Part shown: one piece after another, positions 38,224 to 46,537 of the stretch
Layout of the letters: each line of letters begins with the position of its first letter
Position numbering within the stretch: position 1 is the first letter of the stretch
NCBI RefSeq assembly: GCF_017094525.1
Contig: NZ_CP064788.1
Span: 1,473,030 to 1,537,029, forward strand
From: Halapricum desulfuricans
GTDB lineage: Archaea; Halobacteriota; Halobacteria; Halobacteriales; Haloarculaceae
DNA length: 64,000 nt
Direction: 5' to 3'
The notes under the pieces: model-generated
What the model was told of the DNA's origin: nothing
The model's input: the letters and a program-made list of their open reading frames with translations, nothing else
Database searches by the model: none
Program-made: the position numbers and the translations under genes

Positions 38224-39255
38224 ATGACTTCCCCCGCTGTTCGCGCTGTGTTCGTCGCTGCGGTCTTGCTGGGCGGCGTCGCAGCCGGTCCCGCCCTCGC
38301 CGGCGACGATGCGCGCGCGGAACTCGGTGCGGAAACGTTCGCCCAGAGCGACCTCGACCCGGATAACATCGTCCTCGATCTACGTCTCGAGCCGGACGGC
38401 ACCGCGGTCTGGTCGGTCTCCTATCGGGTTGAACTCGCGACGGACAACGAGACGGCGGCCTTCGAGCAACTCCAGGCCGATATCGCGGACAACACCACGA
38501 CCTACACCGCGGCCTTCCGCGACCGCATGGAGCGCACTGCACGGACTGCCGAGAACGCTACGGGCCGGTCGATGGCGATCGAGAACCTCTCGGTGTCGAC
38601 GAGCGTCGAAAGCCTCCAGCAGTACGGAACTGTCACCTATCGGTTCTCCTGGACCGATTTCGCTGCGATCGACGGTGAGACGGTTCGTGCCGGCGACGCT
38701 CTCGGCGGGTTCTTCCTCGAAGAAGACAGTCGGCTCGTGATCAGCTGGCCCAACGGCTACAGTGCCGACACCGTCTCACCGACGCCCGACGACCGACGCG
38801 ACCGGACCGCAGTCTGGGAGGGTCCGATCGAGTTCGGTCCCGACGGACCGCAGGTCGTCGCCAGCCCTGCCTCCTCGTTCCCGACGCTGGCTGTCGGTGC
38901 CGTTGCCGTCCTCTTCGTGATGGGCGTTGCCGCAGGCCTGTGGTGGCGAGCGCGCGACGGTGAACCGACAGGCGACGTCGAAGCCGCGGACGCCGCGCCC
39001 GAAGGCGCCAGCGACGCCGGCGCGACAGCCGACTCCGGGCCGGACGAAGAACTGTTGAGTAACGAAGAACGGGTCCTGCGACTGCTCGACGACCGGGACG
39101 GACGCGTCAAGCAGCAGGAGGTCGCCGCCGAGTTCGACTGGACCGACGCGAAGACCAGCCAGGTCGTCAAGACCCTCCGTGAGGACGGCCGCGTCGAGGT
39201 CTTCCGACTCGGCCGCGAGAACGTCCTCGTCGATCCCGAGGAGAGCGAGTTATAA
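38224..39255 (+). CDS. Membrane-anchored protein with C-terminal winged helix
   Basis: The 343-residue protein has a signal peptide (1-26), an extracellular beta domain (about 30-215) with several NxT/S sites, one membrane helix (about 220-240), an acidic Ala-rich linker and a cytoplasmic winged helix (about 278-338: NEERVLRLLDDRDGRVKQQE). The design suggests sensing outside and DNA binding inside, as in other haloarchaeal membrane-bound regulators. The ligand is unknown. Confidence 0.78.
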   Translation: MTSPAVRAVFVAAVLLGGVAAGPALAGDDARAELGAETFAQSDLDPDNIVLDLRLEPDGTAVWSVSYRVELATDNETAAFEQLQADIADNTTTYTAAFRDRMERTARTAENATGRSMAIENLSVSTSVESLQQYGTVTYRFSWTDFAAIDGETVRAGDALGGFFLEEDSRLVISWPNGYSADTVSPTPDDRRDRTAVWEGPIEFGPDGPQVVASPASSFPTLAVGAVAVLFVMGVAAGLWWRARDGEPTGDVEAADAAPEGASDAGATADSGPDEELLSNEERVLRLLDDRDGRVKQQEVAAEFDWTDAKTSQVVKTLREDGRVEVFRLGRENVLVDPEESEL

Positions 39256-39389
39256 ATATTTCGTTCGTTCACGTCGGGTTTCACTTGAGATCGGGTGGCT
39301 GCGACGGGATAGAAATCCGCTTAATCCCGCTTAATCGGGGGAAGAGGTGTGCTGTTTATAGGTGTCTGTAGCGTCAAGTGGTGGGTACG

Positions 39390-40085
39390 ATGCGTTCACT
39401 ACCGACCCGAGTGGCGCTGGTGGTCGTCGTCGCGGCACTGTTCGTAACGCCGGCGGCGGCACTGTCGCTCTCGGGAACGAATCAATCCGCCCCACAGACG
39501 ACCGCCGACGACTCGATCGCTCCGGGTGCTCAACTCGCCGGCGTCGTCGCCGTCGGACAGACCGAAATCGACGGCGCGGTCGAGGGGCGAGCCTTCGGTC
39601 AGATGATCGCCGCCGCCGAGAGCAACGCGAGCAAGGCAGCCGTCGTCGCTGACCGGTTGCCCGCCATGACCGACCGTCTCGACGACCTCCGCCAGCAGCG
39701 CGAGGAACTCCGGACGGCCTACGAGAACGGCACGCTCGACCGTGACACGTACCGAGCGAAGATGGTGGCTCTCGCCTCCCGTATCCAGCAGATCGAACAC
39801 CGACTCAATCAGAGCCGCGCTGTTGCTGGTGCGTTGCCCGAACAGGCACGTTCCGCTGCCGGGCTCGATATCGACAGGGTCGACCGCCTCCGCGAGCAGG
39901 CCGGCGAGATGCGCGGCGGGGAAATCGCCGAGATCGCACGCGGAATTGCCGGCCCCAACGTCGGTATGGGCATCCCCGACAGCCCCGGTGGTCCACCGGC
40001 CGGTGTCCCGGGGAACTGGAGCGGCGGCCCCGGCGGACCTGGCGACCCCGGTCCGCCGAGCGACGACTCGCGCCCGAATCGGTGA
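39390..40085 (+). CDS. Secreted helical protein, haloarchaeal
   Basis: The 231-residue protein has a clear signal peptide (RVALVVVVAALFVTPAAAL), a central coiled-coil-like region (DRLDDLRQQREELRTAYENG) and a Gly/Pro-rich disordered C-terminus. I recall similar haloarchaeal proteins of unknown function (DUF7096-like). It follows the membrane-bound winged-helix gene by 134 bases and may share its regulation. ATG 39390 puts the signal at the N-terminus. Confidence 0.7.
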   Translation: MRSLPTRVALVVVVAALFVTPAAALSLSGTNQSAPQTTADDSIAPGAQLAGVVAVGQTEIDGAVEGRAFGQMIAAAESNASKAAVVADRLPAMTDRLDDLRQQREELRTAYENGTLDRDTYRAKMVALASRIQQIEHRLNQSRAVAGALPEQARSAAGLDIDRVDRLREQAGEMRGGEIAEIARGIAGPNVGMGIPDSPGGPPAGVPGNWSGGPGGPGDPGPPSDDSRPNR

Positions 40086-40106
40086 CGGCACCTTCGAAAT
40101 TCGTCT

Positions 40107-40189
40107 GATAGTGACCGTTGTAACGATTTACCGGGCGACCGCACGACTCCGTGCGGTCGATCCCGAAAGGACGTACAACGGTCACTATC
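40107..40189. repeat. Nested palindromic repeat (83 bp)
   Basis: Perfect 16-bp arms GATAGTGACCGTTGTA (40107-40122) and its complement (40174-40189), with a perfect inner 9-bp hairpin CGACCGCAC (40136-40144) and GTGCGGTCG (40151-40159). It lies between a gene stop and the left end of the TnpB element. The centre is homologous to the copy at 50934-51017. Confidence 0.8.
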
Positions 40190-40380
40190 TTGATTCAGCG
40201 TGAGAATCCCCCCCTTCCCGTGAGGGACGGGTGTTCCGACGCTTAGTCGGAACCGAGGACCGAACAGGGCGGGCGTGAATCGCGTACGCTCCGTTACCCA
40301 GCCGACAGTGTTTCTCCCGGCAGGATATTCCACGCTGACCCGTAACAATTAAATCATTATACTGTCATAGGCTATGTATA

Positions 40381-41634
40381 GTGAATCTGGTCACGACACG
40401 CACCATTACAGCGGCACTCACAAATGATCGTGAGGGTGTCGTGTGCGACCTTGATTCACTCGCTCGTTCCGGCAGTAAAATCTGGAACGTTGCTCGGTGG
40501 ACCGCTGACCGTATCTGGGACGAAACCGGTGACATACCCGATGAAGGACCGCTCAAGTCCTATATGAAGAACCAGCCGTGCTGGAAAGATTTGAACGCCC
40601 AATCAAGCCAGGCAATCGTAGAAGAATTGGCTGGCGCTTTCCAGTCCTGGTTCGAACAAGACAACCCAAACGCCAACCCACCGGGCTACCGCAAGCACGG
40701 TGAAGAACGCCCACGCTCAACAATCACGTTCAAAGAAGATGGCTTCAAACTCGATACGAAACACCAGCAAGTCCGCCTCTCGAAAGGGCAAAACCTGAAA
40801 GACGGGTGGAGCGACTTCATCCTCTGCGAATACGATACCGGTCCAGACGCAGACCTGACTGCCGTCGAAGACGTACAACAAGTCCGCATCGTCTGGGACG
40901 GTGAGCAGTGGGAACTACACTTCGTCTGTAAAGTCGCTATTGATACCGCTGACTCAACTGGTGAAAAGACGGCTGGCGTTGACCTCGGTATCTGCAACAC
41001 TGCGGCTGTCTCTGTTGGTGACGAGACCTTGTTGTATCCCGGCAATGCCCTGAAAGAAGACGCCCACTACTTTCGCCAGGAAGAATATGACACAGAAGGT
41101 GAAAACGGTCCAAGCGCCCACGCTGAGTGGGCACGCCGAAAGAAATCCCGGCGACAAACTCACTACCTGCACGCACTGTCGAAAGACATCGTGGAGCAAT
41201 GTGCAGACCGGGGCGTGGAGACGATAGCTGTTGGGCACCCGAAGAACATCCGCGAAGATGAAGACTGGGGACGGCACGGGAACAAGCGCCTGCATGACTG
41301 GGCGTTTGAAACCGTGCTGAGTCACATTGAGTACAAGGCCGAAGAACGTGGTATTGAGGTGGAACGAGTTGACGAGTACGAGTTGGCCACGTCGATAACC
41401 TGCTGTGCGTGCGGGGTGAAAGCCGATTCGAATCGTGTCGAGCGTGGCTTGTACGTGTGTGAAAACTGCGAGTTAGTGGCGAACAGCGACCTGAATGCAG
41501 CGGAGAATATGCGTGCGACGGTAACTCCGAATCCTGCTGAGGATAGGAGTAACGGCTGTCTGGCCCAGCCATCGGTGCGCCTGTTCGACAAATCCACGGG
41601 GCGAGTCGCCCCTCAAGAACAGGTCTGCCCGTAG
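40381..41634 (+). CDS. tnpB: TnpB RNA-guided endonuclease
   Basis: The 417-residue protein starts with GTG. It has the OrfB N-terminal and RuvC-like nuclease parts: GVDLGICNTA (first Asp), a zinc ribbon (CCACG and CENC) and NSDLNAAENM (last Asp). TnpB cuts DNA under guidance of an omega RNA made from the element's 3' end. At the middle RuvC site the sequence reads VGHPKNIRED, without the classical Glu, so nuclease competence is uncertain. Its 3' end runs into a hairpin-rich region that fits the guide scaffold. Confidence 0.92.
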   Translation: MNLVTTRTITAALTNDREGVVCDLDSLARSGSKIWNVARWTADRIWDETGDIPDEGPLKSYMKNQPCWKDLNAQSSQAIVEELAGAFQSWFEQDNPNANPPGYRKHGEERPRSTITFKEDGFKLDTKHQQVRLSKGQNLKDGWSDFILCEYDTGPDADLTAVEDVQQVRIVWDGEQWELHFVCKVAIDTADSTGEKTAGVDLGICNTAAVSVGDETLLYPGNALKEDAHYFRQEEYDTEGENGPSAHAEWARRKKSRRQTHYLHALSKDIVEQCADRGVETIAVGHPKNIREDEDWGRHGNKRLHDWAFETVLSHIEYKAEERGIEVERVDEYELATSITCCACGVKADSNRVERGLYVCENCELVANSDLNAAENMRATVTPNPAEDRSNGCLAQPSVRLFDKSTGRVAPQEQVCP

Positions 41635-41674
41635 ACCAGCAAATATCCCAACGCTTGCGGTGCGGTTCGGGAAG

Positions 41675-41800
41675 CCCCGTCGTCGTCGGGTGGTTCGAGA
41701 GAGCGAAGCTCTCTCGTCATCACGAAAGGCGCTCGCGCCTTTCGAACGACTACGCCCGACTGCCTGAGGGATCTTCGATCCCTCTCCGTTCACGACGGGG
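41675..41800 (+). ncRNA. Putative omega RNA scaffold of TnpB
   Basis: A closing helix CCCCGTCGT (41675-41683) with ACGACGGGG (41792-41800) encloses three perfect hairpins: 41696-41704/41708-41716 (loop GAA), 41723-41732/41735-41744, and 41766-41773/41777-41784 (loop TTC). It follows the tnpB stop directly, where known omega RNAs lie. The guide would extend past the right end. Confidence 0.7.
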
Positions 41801-41929
41801 AGGAGGTCACGACCGCTTTGGACAACAGCATCACCACTCTTACAGCCGAGTCTGATCCCAGGTGTATTAGAATATTTATTCGATAATATGAAGGCGTGGA
41901 GTTGCGATGACAGCCGCAATTTTGGGGAA

Positions 41930-42718
41930 TCAGAATTCGCTCAGGGAGGCGTGACTGGTGTTATGATCGGGAAAAACGTTATTTTCTAGTTCTTCGACCG
42001 TCGTTTCAAAGACCTGCTTCGCGTTCTCGTTCAAGTCGCCAAGAACCGCCTCTCGACCAAGACCGGCTGCCCCGATTCCAACACTTCCTGACCCAGCCAG
42101 CGGGTCAAACACTTTGTCCCCTGGCTCGGTAAAGTGCTCGAGTAAGACGCCCACGACTTCCAGTGGCAATCGCGTCGGATACTTTGGCATCTCTTTCAAG
42201 TAATTCCGTTTGATGTCCAGAACAGACAGGTTCGCTTCGCCTTCCTGACAGTGGTCGAACGAACACTCGTTCGAATAAAACCAGTCGTCGCCCTTCACCA
42301 TCCAAAACAATTCGTACACGTTGTGTGCGGGGCGTTTCTTGCAATACGGGGCGAAGTTATACGCCCAGTATAGTTTTCCCTCTAACCGCCACGTGTCGTG
42401 GTCAAGCACCATCTGGTGGAGCAAGTGACTGTTGTCTTTCCCGGAGAACACGATCGCCTGGCCGTTTGCGTTCGTGTTCCGTGCGAGAACGTCCAGCAAC
42501 TGGTTTATCTTATCGGAATATTCGTTCGTCTCCCATTCGACATATCCATCGACCACACGCGACACATCACGATTGTAGTTGCCCGCTTTTCCGTCGAATT
42601 CGAGGCCGAATGGGGGGTCAGTGATCGCAATATCGGCGTCTACATCAGACCATTCTTCCATATCCTGCAGTTCGTAAACGAGGTCCCCACGAGATTTCGC
42701 GGAAGAGACATCACTCAT
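41930..42718 (-). CDS. DNA N6-adenine/N4-cytosine methyltransferase, orphan
   Basis: The 262-residue enzyme has the catalytic motif TDPPFGLEF near residue 33 and the SAM-binding motif FDPLAGSGSVGIGAAGLGRE in the C-terminal part, the order of beta-class amino-methyltransferases. No restriction endonuclease is adjacent. AT content is above that of the neighbours, and it sits in the mobile island, consistent with acquisition. The specificity is unknown. Confidence 0.88.
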   Translation of the reverse strand: MSDVSSAKSRGDLVYELQDMEEWSDVDADIAITDPPFGLEFDGKAGNYNRDVSRVVDGYVEWETNEYSDKINQLLDVLARNTNANGQAIVFSGKDNSHLLHQMVLDHDTWRLEGKLYWAYNFAPYCKKRPAHNVYELFWMVKGDDWFYSNECSFDHCQEGEANLSVLDIKRNYLKEMPKYPTRLPLEVVGVLLEHFTEPGDKVFDPLAGSGSVGIGAAGLGREAVLGDLNENAKQVFETTVEELENNVFPDHNTSHASLSEF

Positions 42719-42983
42719 GCCACACAGTTACGAGATGGGGGGATAAATCTGTTTTCGAATCTCTCGACGGCCTAATATCCGATGATTCATCATAATATAC
42801 ACTATAACTTTTATTCTGCACAAATATGGGGAGTCCGATCACAGTGTCCCACGCAATCGTTCAATGGAAAAAGCAAGGACGATCCCTCGGAACCACTAGG
42901 CCTGCACTTGCACGGCGTCAGCGAGCGCTTCACTGCCGAATGTGTGGTTTCGGCCGTCGATCTACGGGCCGCGAGATGCGGAT

Positions 42984-43130
42984 ATGCTCATCACGCTGGA
43001 GAGGATCGACGGCAGCGGCAAAACGAGCGCCTGGGAGGCGCTCCGGAGAGCCGAGTTTGGCGTCGAGACGTTCACGCTCGAACCGACCGACTCGTGGTAC
43101 GGCGATGCAGTCGCCCGTTCGATCGGCGTG
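42984..43130 (+). pseudogene. tmk: Thymidylate kinase, N-terminal fragment
   Basis: The fragment begins [20 protein letters not shown] with the P-loop GSGKTS, then [18 protein letters not shown], as in the first 50 residues of haloarchaeal dTMP kinase. After that the frame runs into a palindromic repeat and transposon sequence and stops at 43277. The other three quarters (LID region and C-terminal helices) are missing from the window. The gene was probably broken by insertion or deletion at about 43130. Confidence 0.72.
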
Positions 43131-43179
43131 ATGTCGTTGAAACCGTCCGTGAACGACTCTGATTGGCTCTGCATGTTTC

Positions 43180-43258
43180 ATACTGTCGGCTGTAACAAAC
43201 TGAAGGAGTTCGCCACCCCGGGTGGCGAATATCTTTACGAACTTACAGCCGACAGTAT
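43180..43258. repeat. Nested palindromic repeat (79 bp)
   Basis: Perfect 16-bp arms ATACTGTCGGCTGTAA (43180-43195) and its complement (43243-43258), enclosing a perfect 9-bp hairpin TTCGCCACC (43209-43217) / GGTGGCGAA (43221-43229). The arms resemble those at 27856 and 40107. It lies between the thymidylate kinase fragment and the transposon remnant. Confidence 0.8.
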
Positions 43259-43356
43259 CAGCCGGGATACCGTGTGAAGTACCTCGGGGACAAGCCCCGA
43301 GGCTTCCCTGTTTAGGGCCGCATCGCACCGGCAAGGGAATGTAATTCCCCTCGACC

Positions 43357-43375
43357 CATTCGTCTTTAGCTAAGA
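43357..43375 (+). repeat. Left terminal inverted repeat of the IS
   Basis: CATTCGTCTTTAGCTAAGA matches the complement of 44742-44760 except for one base. The target duplication CCCCTCGACC ends at 43356. Confidence 0.92.
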
Positions 43376-44683
43376 CTCACACCTCGGTTGCGTGGCGGTA
43401 GCGAGCGTCTCTTGTAAGATCGGTCGTTGCTGGTGGATCTTCTGTGCGTCTTCGATCAGCCGCTCCAACAGCGGCGGTGGCGAGTAGCCAAGGTACTCAC
43501 CGAGTTCGTGGAGGATGAGCTGGGCGTGCGACCGGAAGGTCGCCGCCCAGCGTTCCGGCGGAAACACGATCTCATCGTCAGCCTGCTCGGTGACCAGATC
43601 CAACAGCTCACGACTCACCAGCAGTGACAGCAACGCCGCATACAGCAGAATCTCCACGACATCCGGGTCGCTTGTGTCGAATTCATCCAGTTCGTACTGT
43701 GTCTTCAGCTCACGGAACAACGTTTCTACTTCCCAGCGACACCGATACAGCGTTGCTAGATCTGCCGGGAGAAACTCCTCTCTCGGCAGATTCGTGATGT
43801 AGAGATGGTAGTCGTCGGCGTCCTCGTCGCGGACGCCGACGACGCGGAACCGCTTCGTATCCAGCGAGCGCGTCCCTTCGTACGGTCCTCGCTTGAACTC
43901 CGCCTCGACCTCTACGTCGATGTACTTCCGCGAGAGGTCATCGACCACATCGTGGATCTGCTTGCCCTCCAAGGGAATGGCGCGCCCGCGCCATTCCCGT
44001 AATTCCTCTGTTATCACCGGGTTCGCGCTCTTCTTCAGCCGACTCACGAAGTAGCCGTCGTTCTCGTCGATTAACGCGAAGCGGCGGTACTTGAAGTACG
44101 CTAGATCGAGCAAAACGAGCCGTCCTTGCAGCCACGAACCTGTATTGAACAACGTGCTGTCGTGCGTTTTCTCGTCTGTTACGTCGATCCGTTCAATTGT
44201 CTTGTCGGTGGCGTTATGGAGCAGGTGGAGCGTCGCTCCAGCCTGCTCCTCGTGACGGGCTTGGAACTCATCAGAGAGGAACTCGTGGAGCCGCAACACC
44301 GTTCCATCAGCAATCATCACGTCCCTGAATCGGTCGATATCAGCGTCAACAGCGTCGGGAACAGCGACCTCGTCGAGACCGCGCTCAACGAGGTCGCGGA
44401 GGTACTCCGCCAGCGTCGGTGTCAACCGGTGATAGAAGCCACCGGGCGAGATCGTTTCGTCAGCTGTGGAGTTGTAGCTGCGTCTGAACCCAGCGAGTGT
44501 TCGGCTCTCGCCTGCGGCGAAGCCGAACACGAGCGCCCACACGAGGACTGGAACCTGGAGTTTTCCCTCTCGTTCGACCACGCCGAGTTCCTCGGCGTGC
44601 TCTTCGAGGAACTCGGAGGGAAACAGTGTAGTGAGCCGACGCATAACTCTCGATGAGGAGGTTTTAGTGTGCACAACCGACAC
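43370..44683 (-). CDS. IS4-family (ISH8-type) DDE transposase
   Basis: The 437-residue transposase has the three catalytic acids: Asp in MIADGTVLRLHE, Asp in LLDLAYFKY and Glu in YRCRWEVETLFRELK, which also fits the IS4 signature Y-x2-R-x3-E-x6-K. The frame is intact from near one end of the element to the other, so it should be functional. Confidence 0.95.
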   Translation of the reverse strand: MSVVHTKTSSSRVMRRLTTLFPSEFLEEHAEELGVVEREGKLQVPVLVWALVFGFAAGESRTLAGFRRSYNSTADETISPGGFYHRLTPTLAEYLRDLVERGLDEVAVPDAVDADIDRFRDVMIADGTVLRLHEFLSDEFQARHEEQAGATLHLLHNATDKTIERIDVTDEKTHDSTLFNTGSWLQGRLVLLDLAYFKYRRFALIDENDGYFVSRLKKSANPVITEELREWRGRAIPLEGKQIHDVVDDLSRKYIDVEVEAEFKRGPYEGTRSLDTKRFRVVGVRDEDADDYHLYITNLPREEFLPADLATLYRCRWEVETLFRELKTQYELDEFDTSDPDVVEILLYAALLSLLVSRELLDLVTEQADDEIVFPPERWAATFRSHAQLILHELGEYLGYSPPPLLERLIEDAQKIHQQRPILQETLATATQPRCES

Positions 44684-44741
44684 CTCCTCATTCCTCTCGA
44701 AAAGAAGCCTCGATAAGCTACTGCTGTACTGCGGTTCTTCT

Positions 44742-44760
44742 CTTAGCTAAAGACGGATGC
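44742..44760 (-). repeat. Right terminal inverted repeat of the IS
   Basis: The complement reads CATCCGTCTTTAGCTAAGA, one base different from the left end. The second copy of the 10-bp target duplication begins at 44761. Confidence 0.92.
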
Positions 44761-45045
44761 CCCTCGACCTTCCCAGATGGGTCGGCTGGAATTAACACCC
44801 GAACACGCCGATGTGTCCGTGAGGGCCTGGACCTCCACCAGCCCACGACAACTCCCGTCTCACGCCCAATGGACGGTCTTGAGAGGAGTCGCATTTCCAC
44901 ACTACCGAACGGCCAGCAAAGGAATTGAGATGTTCAATTCCATATTTTGAGGGTTGTTCTCTGGCCGTTACAGCTCTATTTGTCGCCAAGGGTATTAAAT
45001 ATCGCCTTACCGGGGTGAAAGTGAAAGTGAGCGTACGGCCTTCAC

Positions 45046-45175
45046 CCTCGGGGTCAAGTGGTTCGAGAATCCCCGATTCTCGTCATCTGCTCACGGCGCT
45101 TGCGCCGTTCGCAGGTTCGTGGGACTTCGTCCCACGCCCATCACGGAAATCTTCGATTTCCGTACGACCCCGAGG
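45046..45175 (+). ncRNA. Orphan omega-RNA-like structured region without tnpB
   Basis: A perfect 10-bp closing helix CCTCGGGGTC (45046-45055) / GACCCCGAGG (45166-45175) encloses four hairpins: 45064-45071/45075-45082, 45093-45099/45102-45108, 45119-45125/45129-45135 and 45144-45151/45155-45162. The first hairpin has the same flanks (GTGGTTCGAGA and TCTCGTCATC) as the RNA after tnpB at 41690-41720. No tnpB precedes it. A Gfo/Idh/MocA gene begins 121 bases downstream. Confidence 0.6.
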
Positions 45176-45295
45176 CACTCGGCCTGCTCCGCCTGTAGAG
45201 GACAGTGACGGCCGATGCGACCGATAACGGATTTCGGGAGTCTCTGAACGTGCAGAGTAAGGTATTATGCAGTGCCGGGTCGACATCCAGTCGTC

Positions 45296-46381
45296 ATGCA
45301 CTCTCTCGGCGAGTACTTCGACGAGTTCACCCACCGAGACTGGCAGACTCTCGATCCAACTGCCGTCGACGACACAGTCAGACTTGCAGTCGTCGGCCTC
45401 GGCTGGTTCACCCGCGAGTGGGCACTTCCAGGTATCGAGCGCTCGGGGTTCACCGAGGCGACTGTTGCAATCGACATCGACTCAGATGCCGTGGCCACTG
45501 TCGCGAACGAGCACGATCTCATAGGACTCACGCCCGAAGAATTCCGTAATGGGGTGGCCAGCGAGGCGTACGACGCGGTCTACGTCGCGACGCCGAACGC
45601 GAACCATCTCGAATATGCCGAAATCGCAGCCGATCAGGGCACTGCTCTCCTCTGTGAGAAGCCGCTGGAGGCATCTCTTGACCGAGCGAGGCGCCTCGTG
45701 ACCGCTTGCAACGACGCTGATATCCCCCTGATGGTGGGATATCGGATGCAGACCGACCCCGCAGTGCGTCGTCTCAAAGAACTGCTCCGCGAGGATTTCA
45801 TCGGTGATGTCCTCCACATTCACGGCACCATGTCACAGATGATGCTCGGAGAGTTGAGCGAGGAGACCGATCAGTGGCGATTGGACCCCGACCTCTCGGG
45901 CGGGTGTGCACTCATGGACCTCGGCATCTACCCACTCAACACGACGCGGTTCATCCTTGACGCCGACCCGACGGAAGTGTACGGTCACACACGCTCGGAG
46001 CATGACCCCTTCGAAGAGGTCGACGAACACGCCACCTTCCAGTTGCGATTCCCCGATGACGTTCGCGCGCTCTGTTCAGTGAGTCAGAACGCACAGCACG
46101 CCAGCCGACTTGAGATTACTGGCACCGACGGACAACTCATACTCGATCCCGCGTTCTACGAGCGGGAAGCCCGCGAACTCACACTCGTCCGCGATGGCGT
46201 CGAGTCGGAAATCGAATTCGATCCCGTCCATCAACTCGAAGAGGAGTTCGCGTACTTCGGCCATCACCTGCTGACCGACACCAATTTTGTCCCCGATGGC
46301 GAGCATGCACTGGCCGACATGCGCATCCTCGATGCGGTGTACGAGTCCGCAGCCACCGGCATTCCCATAGCCGTCGAGTGA
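45296..46381 (+). CDS. Gfo/Idh/MocA oxidoreductase, xylose-1-dehydrogenase-like
   Basis: The 361-residue protein begins with the Rossmann motif VVGLGWFTREWALPGIE and has ATPNANHLEYAE and CEKPLEAS, followed by the MDLGIYPLN segment. It resembles haloarchaeal NADP-dependent D-xylose 1-dehydrogenase (gfo6), first enzyme of oxidative pentose degradation. Related glucose or other sugar dehydrogenases cannot be excluded. A TATA-like TATTATG at 45262-45268 lies 28-34 bases before ATG 45296, arguing for a leaderless start there rather than the ATG at 45272. Confidence 0.82.
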   Translation: MHSLGEYFDEFTHRDWQTLDPTAVDDTVRLAVVGLGWFTREWALPGIERSGFTEATVAIDIDSDAVATVANEHDLIGLTPEEFRNGVASEAYDAVYVATPNANHLEYAEIAADQGTALLCEKPLEASLDRARRLVTACNDADIPLMVGYRMQTDPAVRRLKELLREDFIGDVLHIHGTMSQMMLGELSEETDQWRLDPDLSGGCALMDLGIYPLNTTRFILDADPTEVYGHTRSEHDPFEEVDEHATFQLRFPDDVRALCSVSQNAQHASRLEITGTDGQLILDPAFYEREARELTLVRDGVESEIEFDPVHQLEEEFAYFGHHLLTDTNFVPDGEHALADMRILDAVYESAATGIPIAVE

Positions 46382-46537
46382 CCGTCGTGTTCAGACTCAT
46401 AGTGACTCGTCCGTGTGCGAAGGGAGCCGAGTCATGGGCGTTACAGCCCGGATGCCGCGCTGGGCGGCCCTCAGTGGCCGGCTGAGGCCCTCCGTGAGCG
46501 ACTGCTATCGCCGGACAGCGACCGCACCGCATCACTA

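Larger units (their letters stand above)
40200..41815 (+). mobile_element. IS200/IS605-type (tnpB-only, IS1341-like) element
   Basis: A tnpB gene is flanked by hairpin-rich ends and has no tnpA. The left end (about 40200-40380) contains the hairpin TTCCGAC (40234-40240) / GTCGGAA; the right end (41635-41815) contains four helices and ends near GGAGGAGGTCAC. IS200/IS605 elements have no terminal inverted repeats, so exact boundaries are approximate. Movement would need a TnpA from elsewhere. Confidence 0.8.
43357..44760 (-). mobile_element. ISH8-type IS4-family insertion sequence
   Basis: The 1404-bp element has 19-bp terminal inverted repeats with one mismatch (43357-43375 and 44742-44760), and a 10-bp target duplication CCCCTCGACC at 43347-43356 and 44761-44770. 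Length and duplication size fit the ISH8 group. The transposase frame is intact, so the element may be active and its insertion is recent. Confidence 0.92.
43263..45190 (+). mobile_element. Remnant of a second TnpB-type element, split by ISH8-type IS
   Basis: Sequence on both sides of the IS4 element joins at the duplicated CCCCTCGACC. The left part holds a hairpin (CCTCGGGG with CCCCGAGG, about 43282-43304) and the right part a complete omega-RNA-like fold (45046-45175), but no tnpB lies between. About 260 bases at 44771-45040 carry no recognisable gene. The identity as a left end is inferred from context. Confidence 0.5.

Noticed and set aside
41690-45180. Runs of short hairpins that might suggest a CRISPR array
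   Set aside because: No identical repeats with unique spacers and no cas genes; the folds fit TnpB-type 3' RNAs.
44925-45227. 100-codon frame across the orphan omega-RNA-like region
   Set aside because: Basic, Ser/Arg-rich product over hairpins; no motif and no promoter placed for it.
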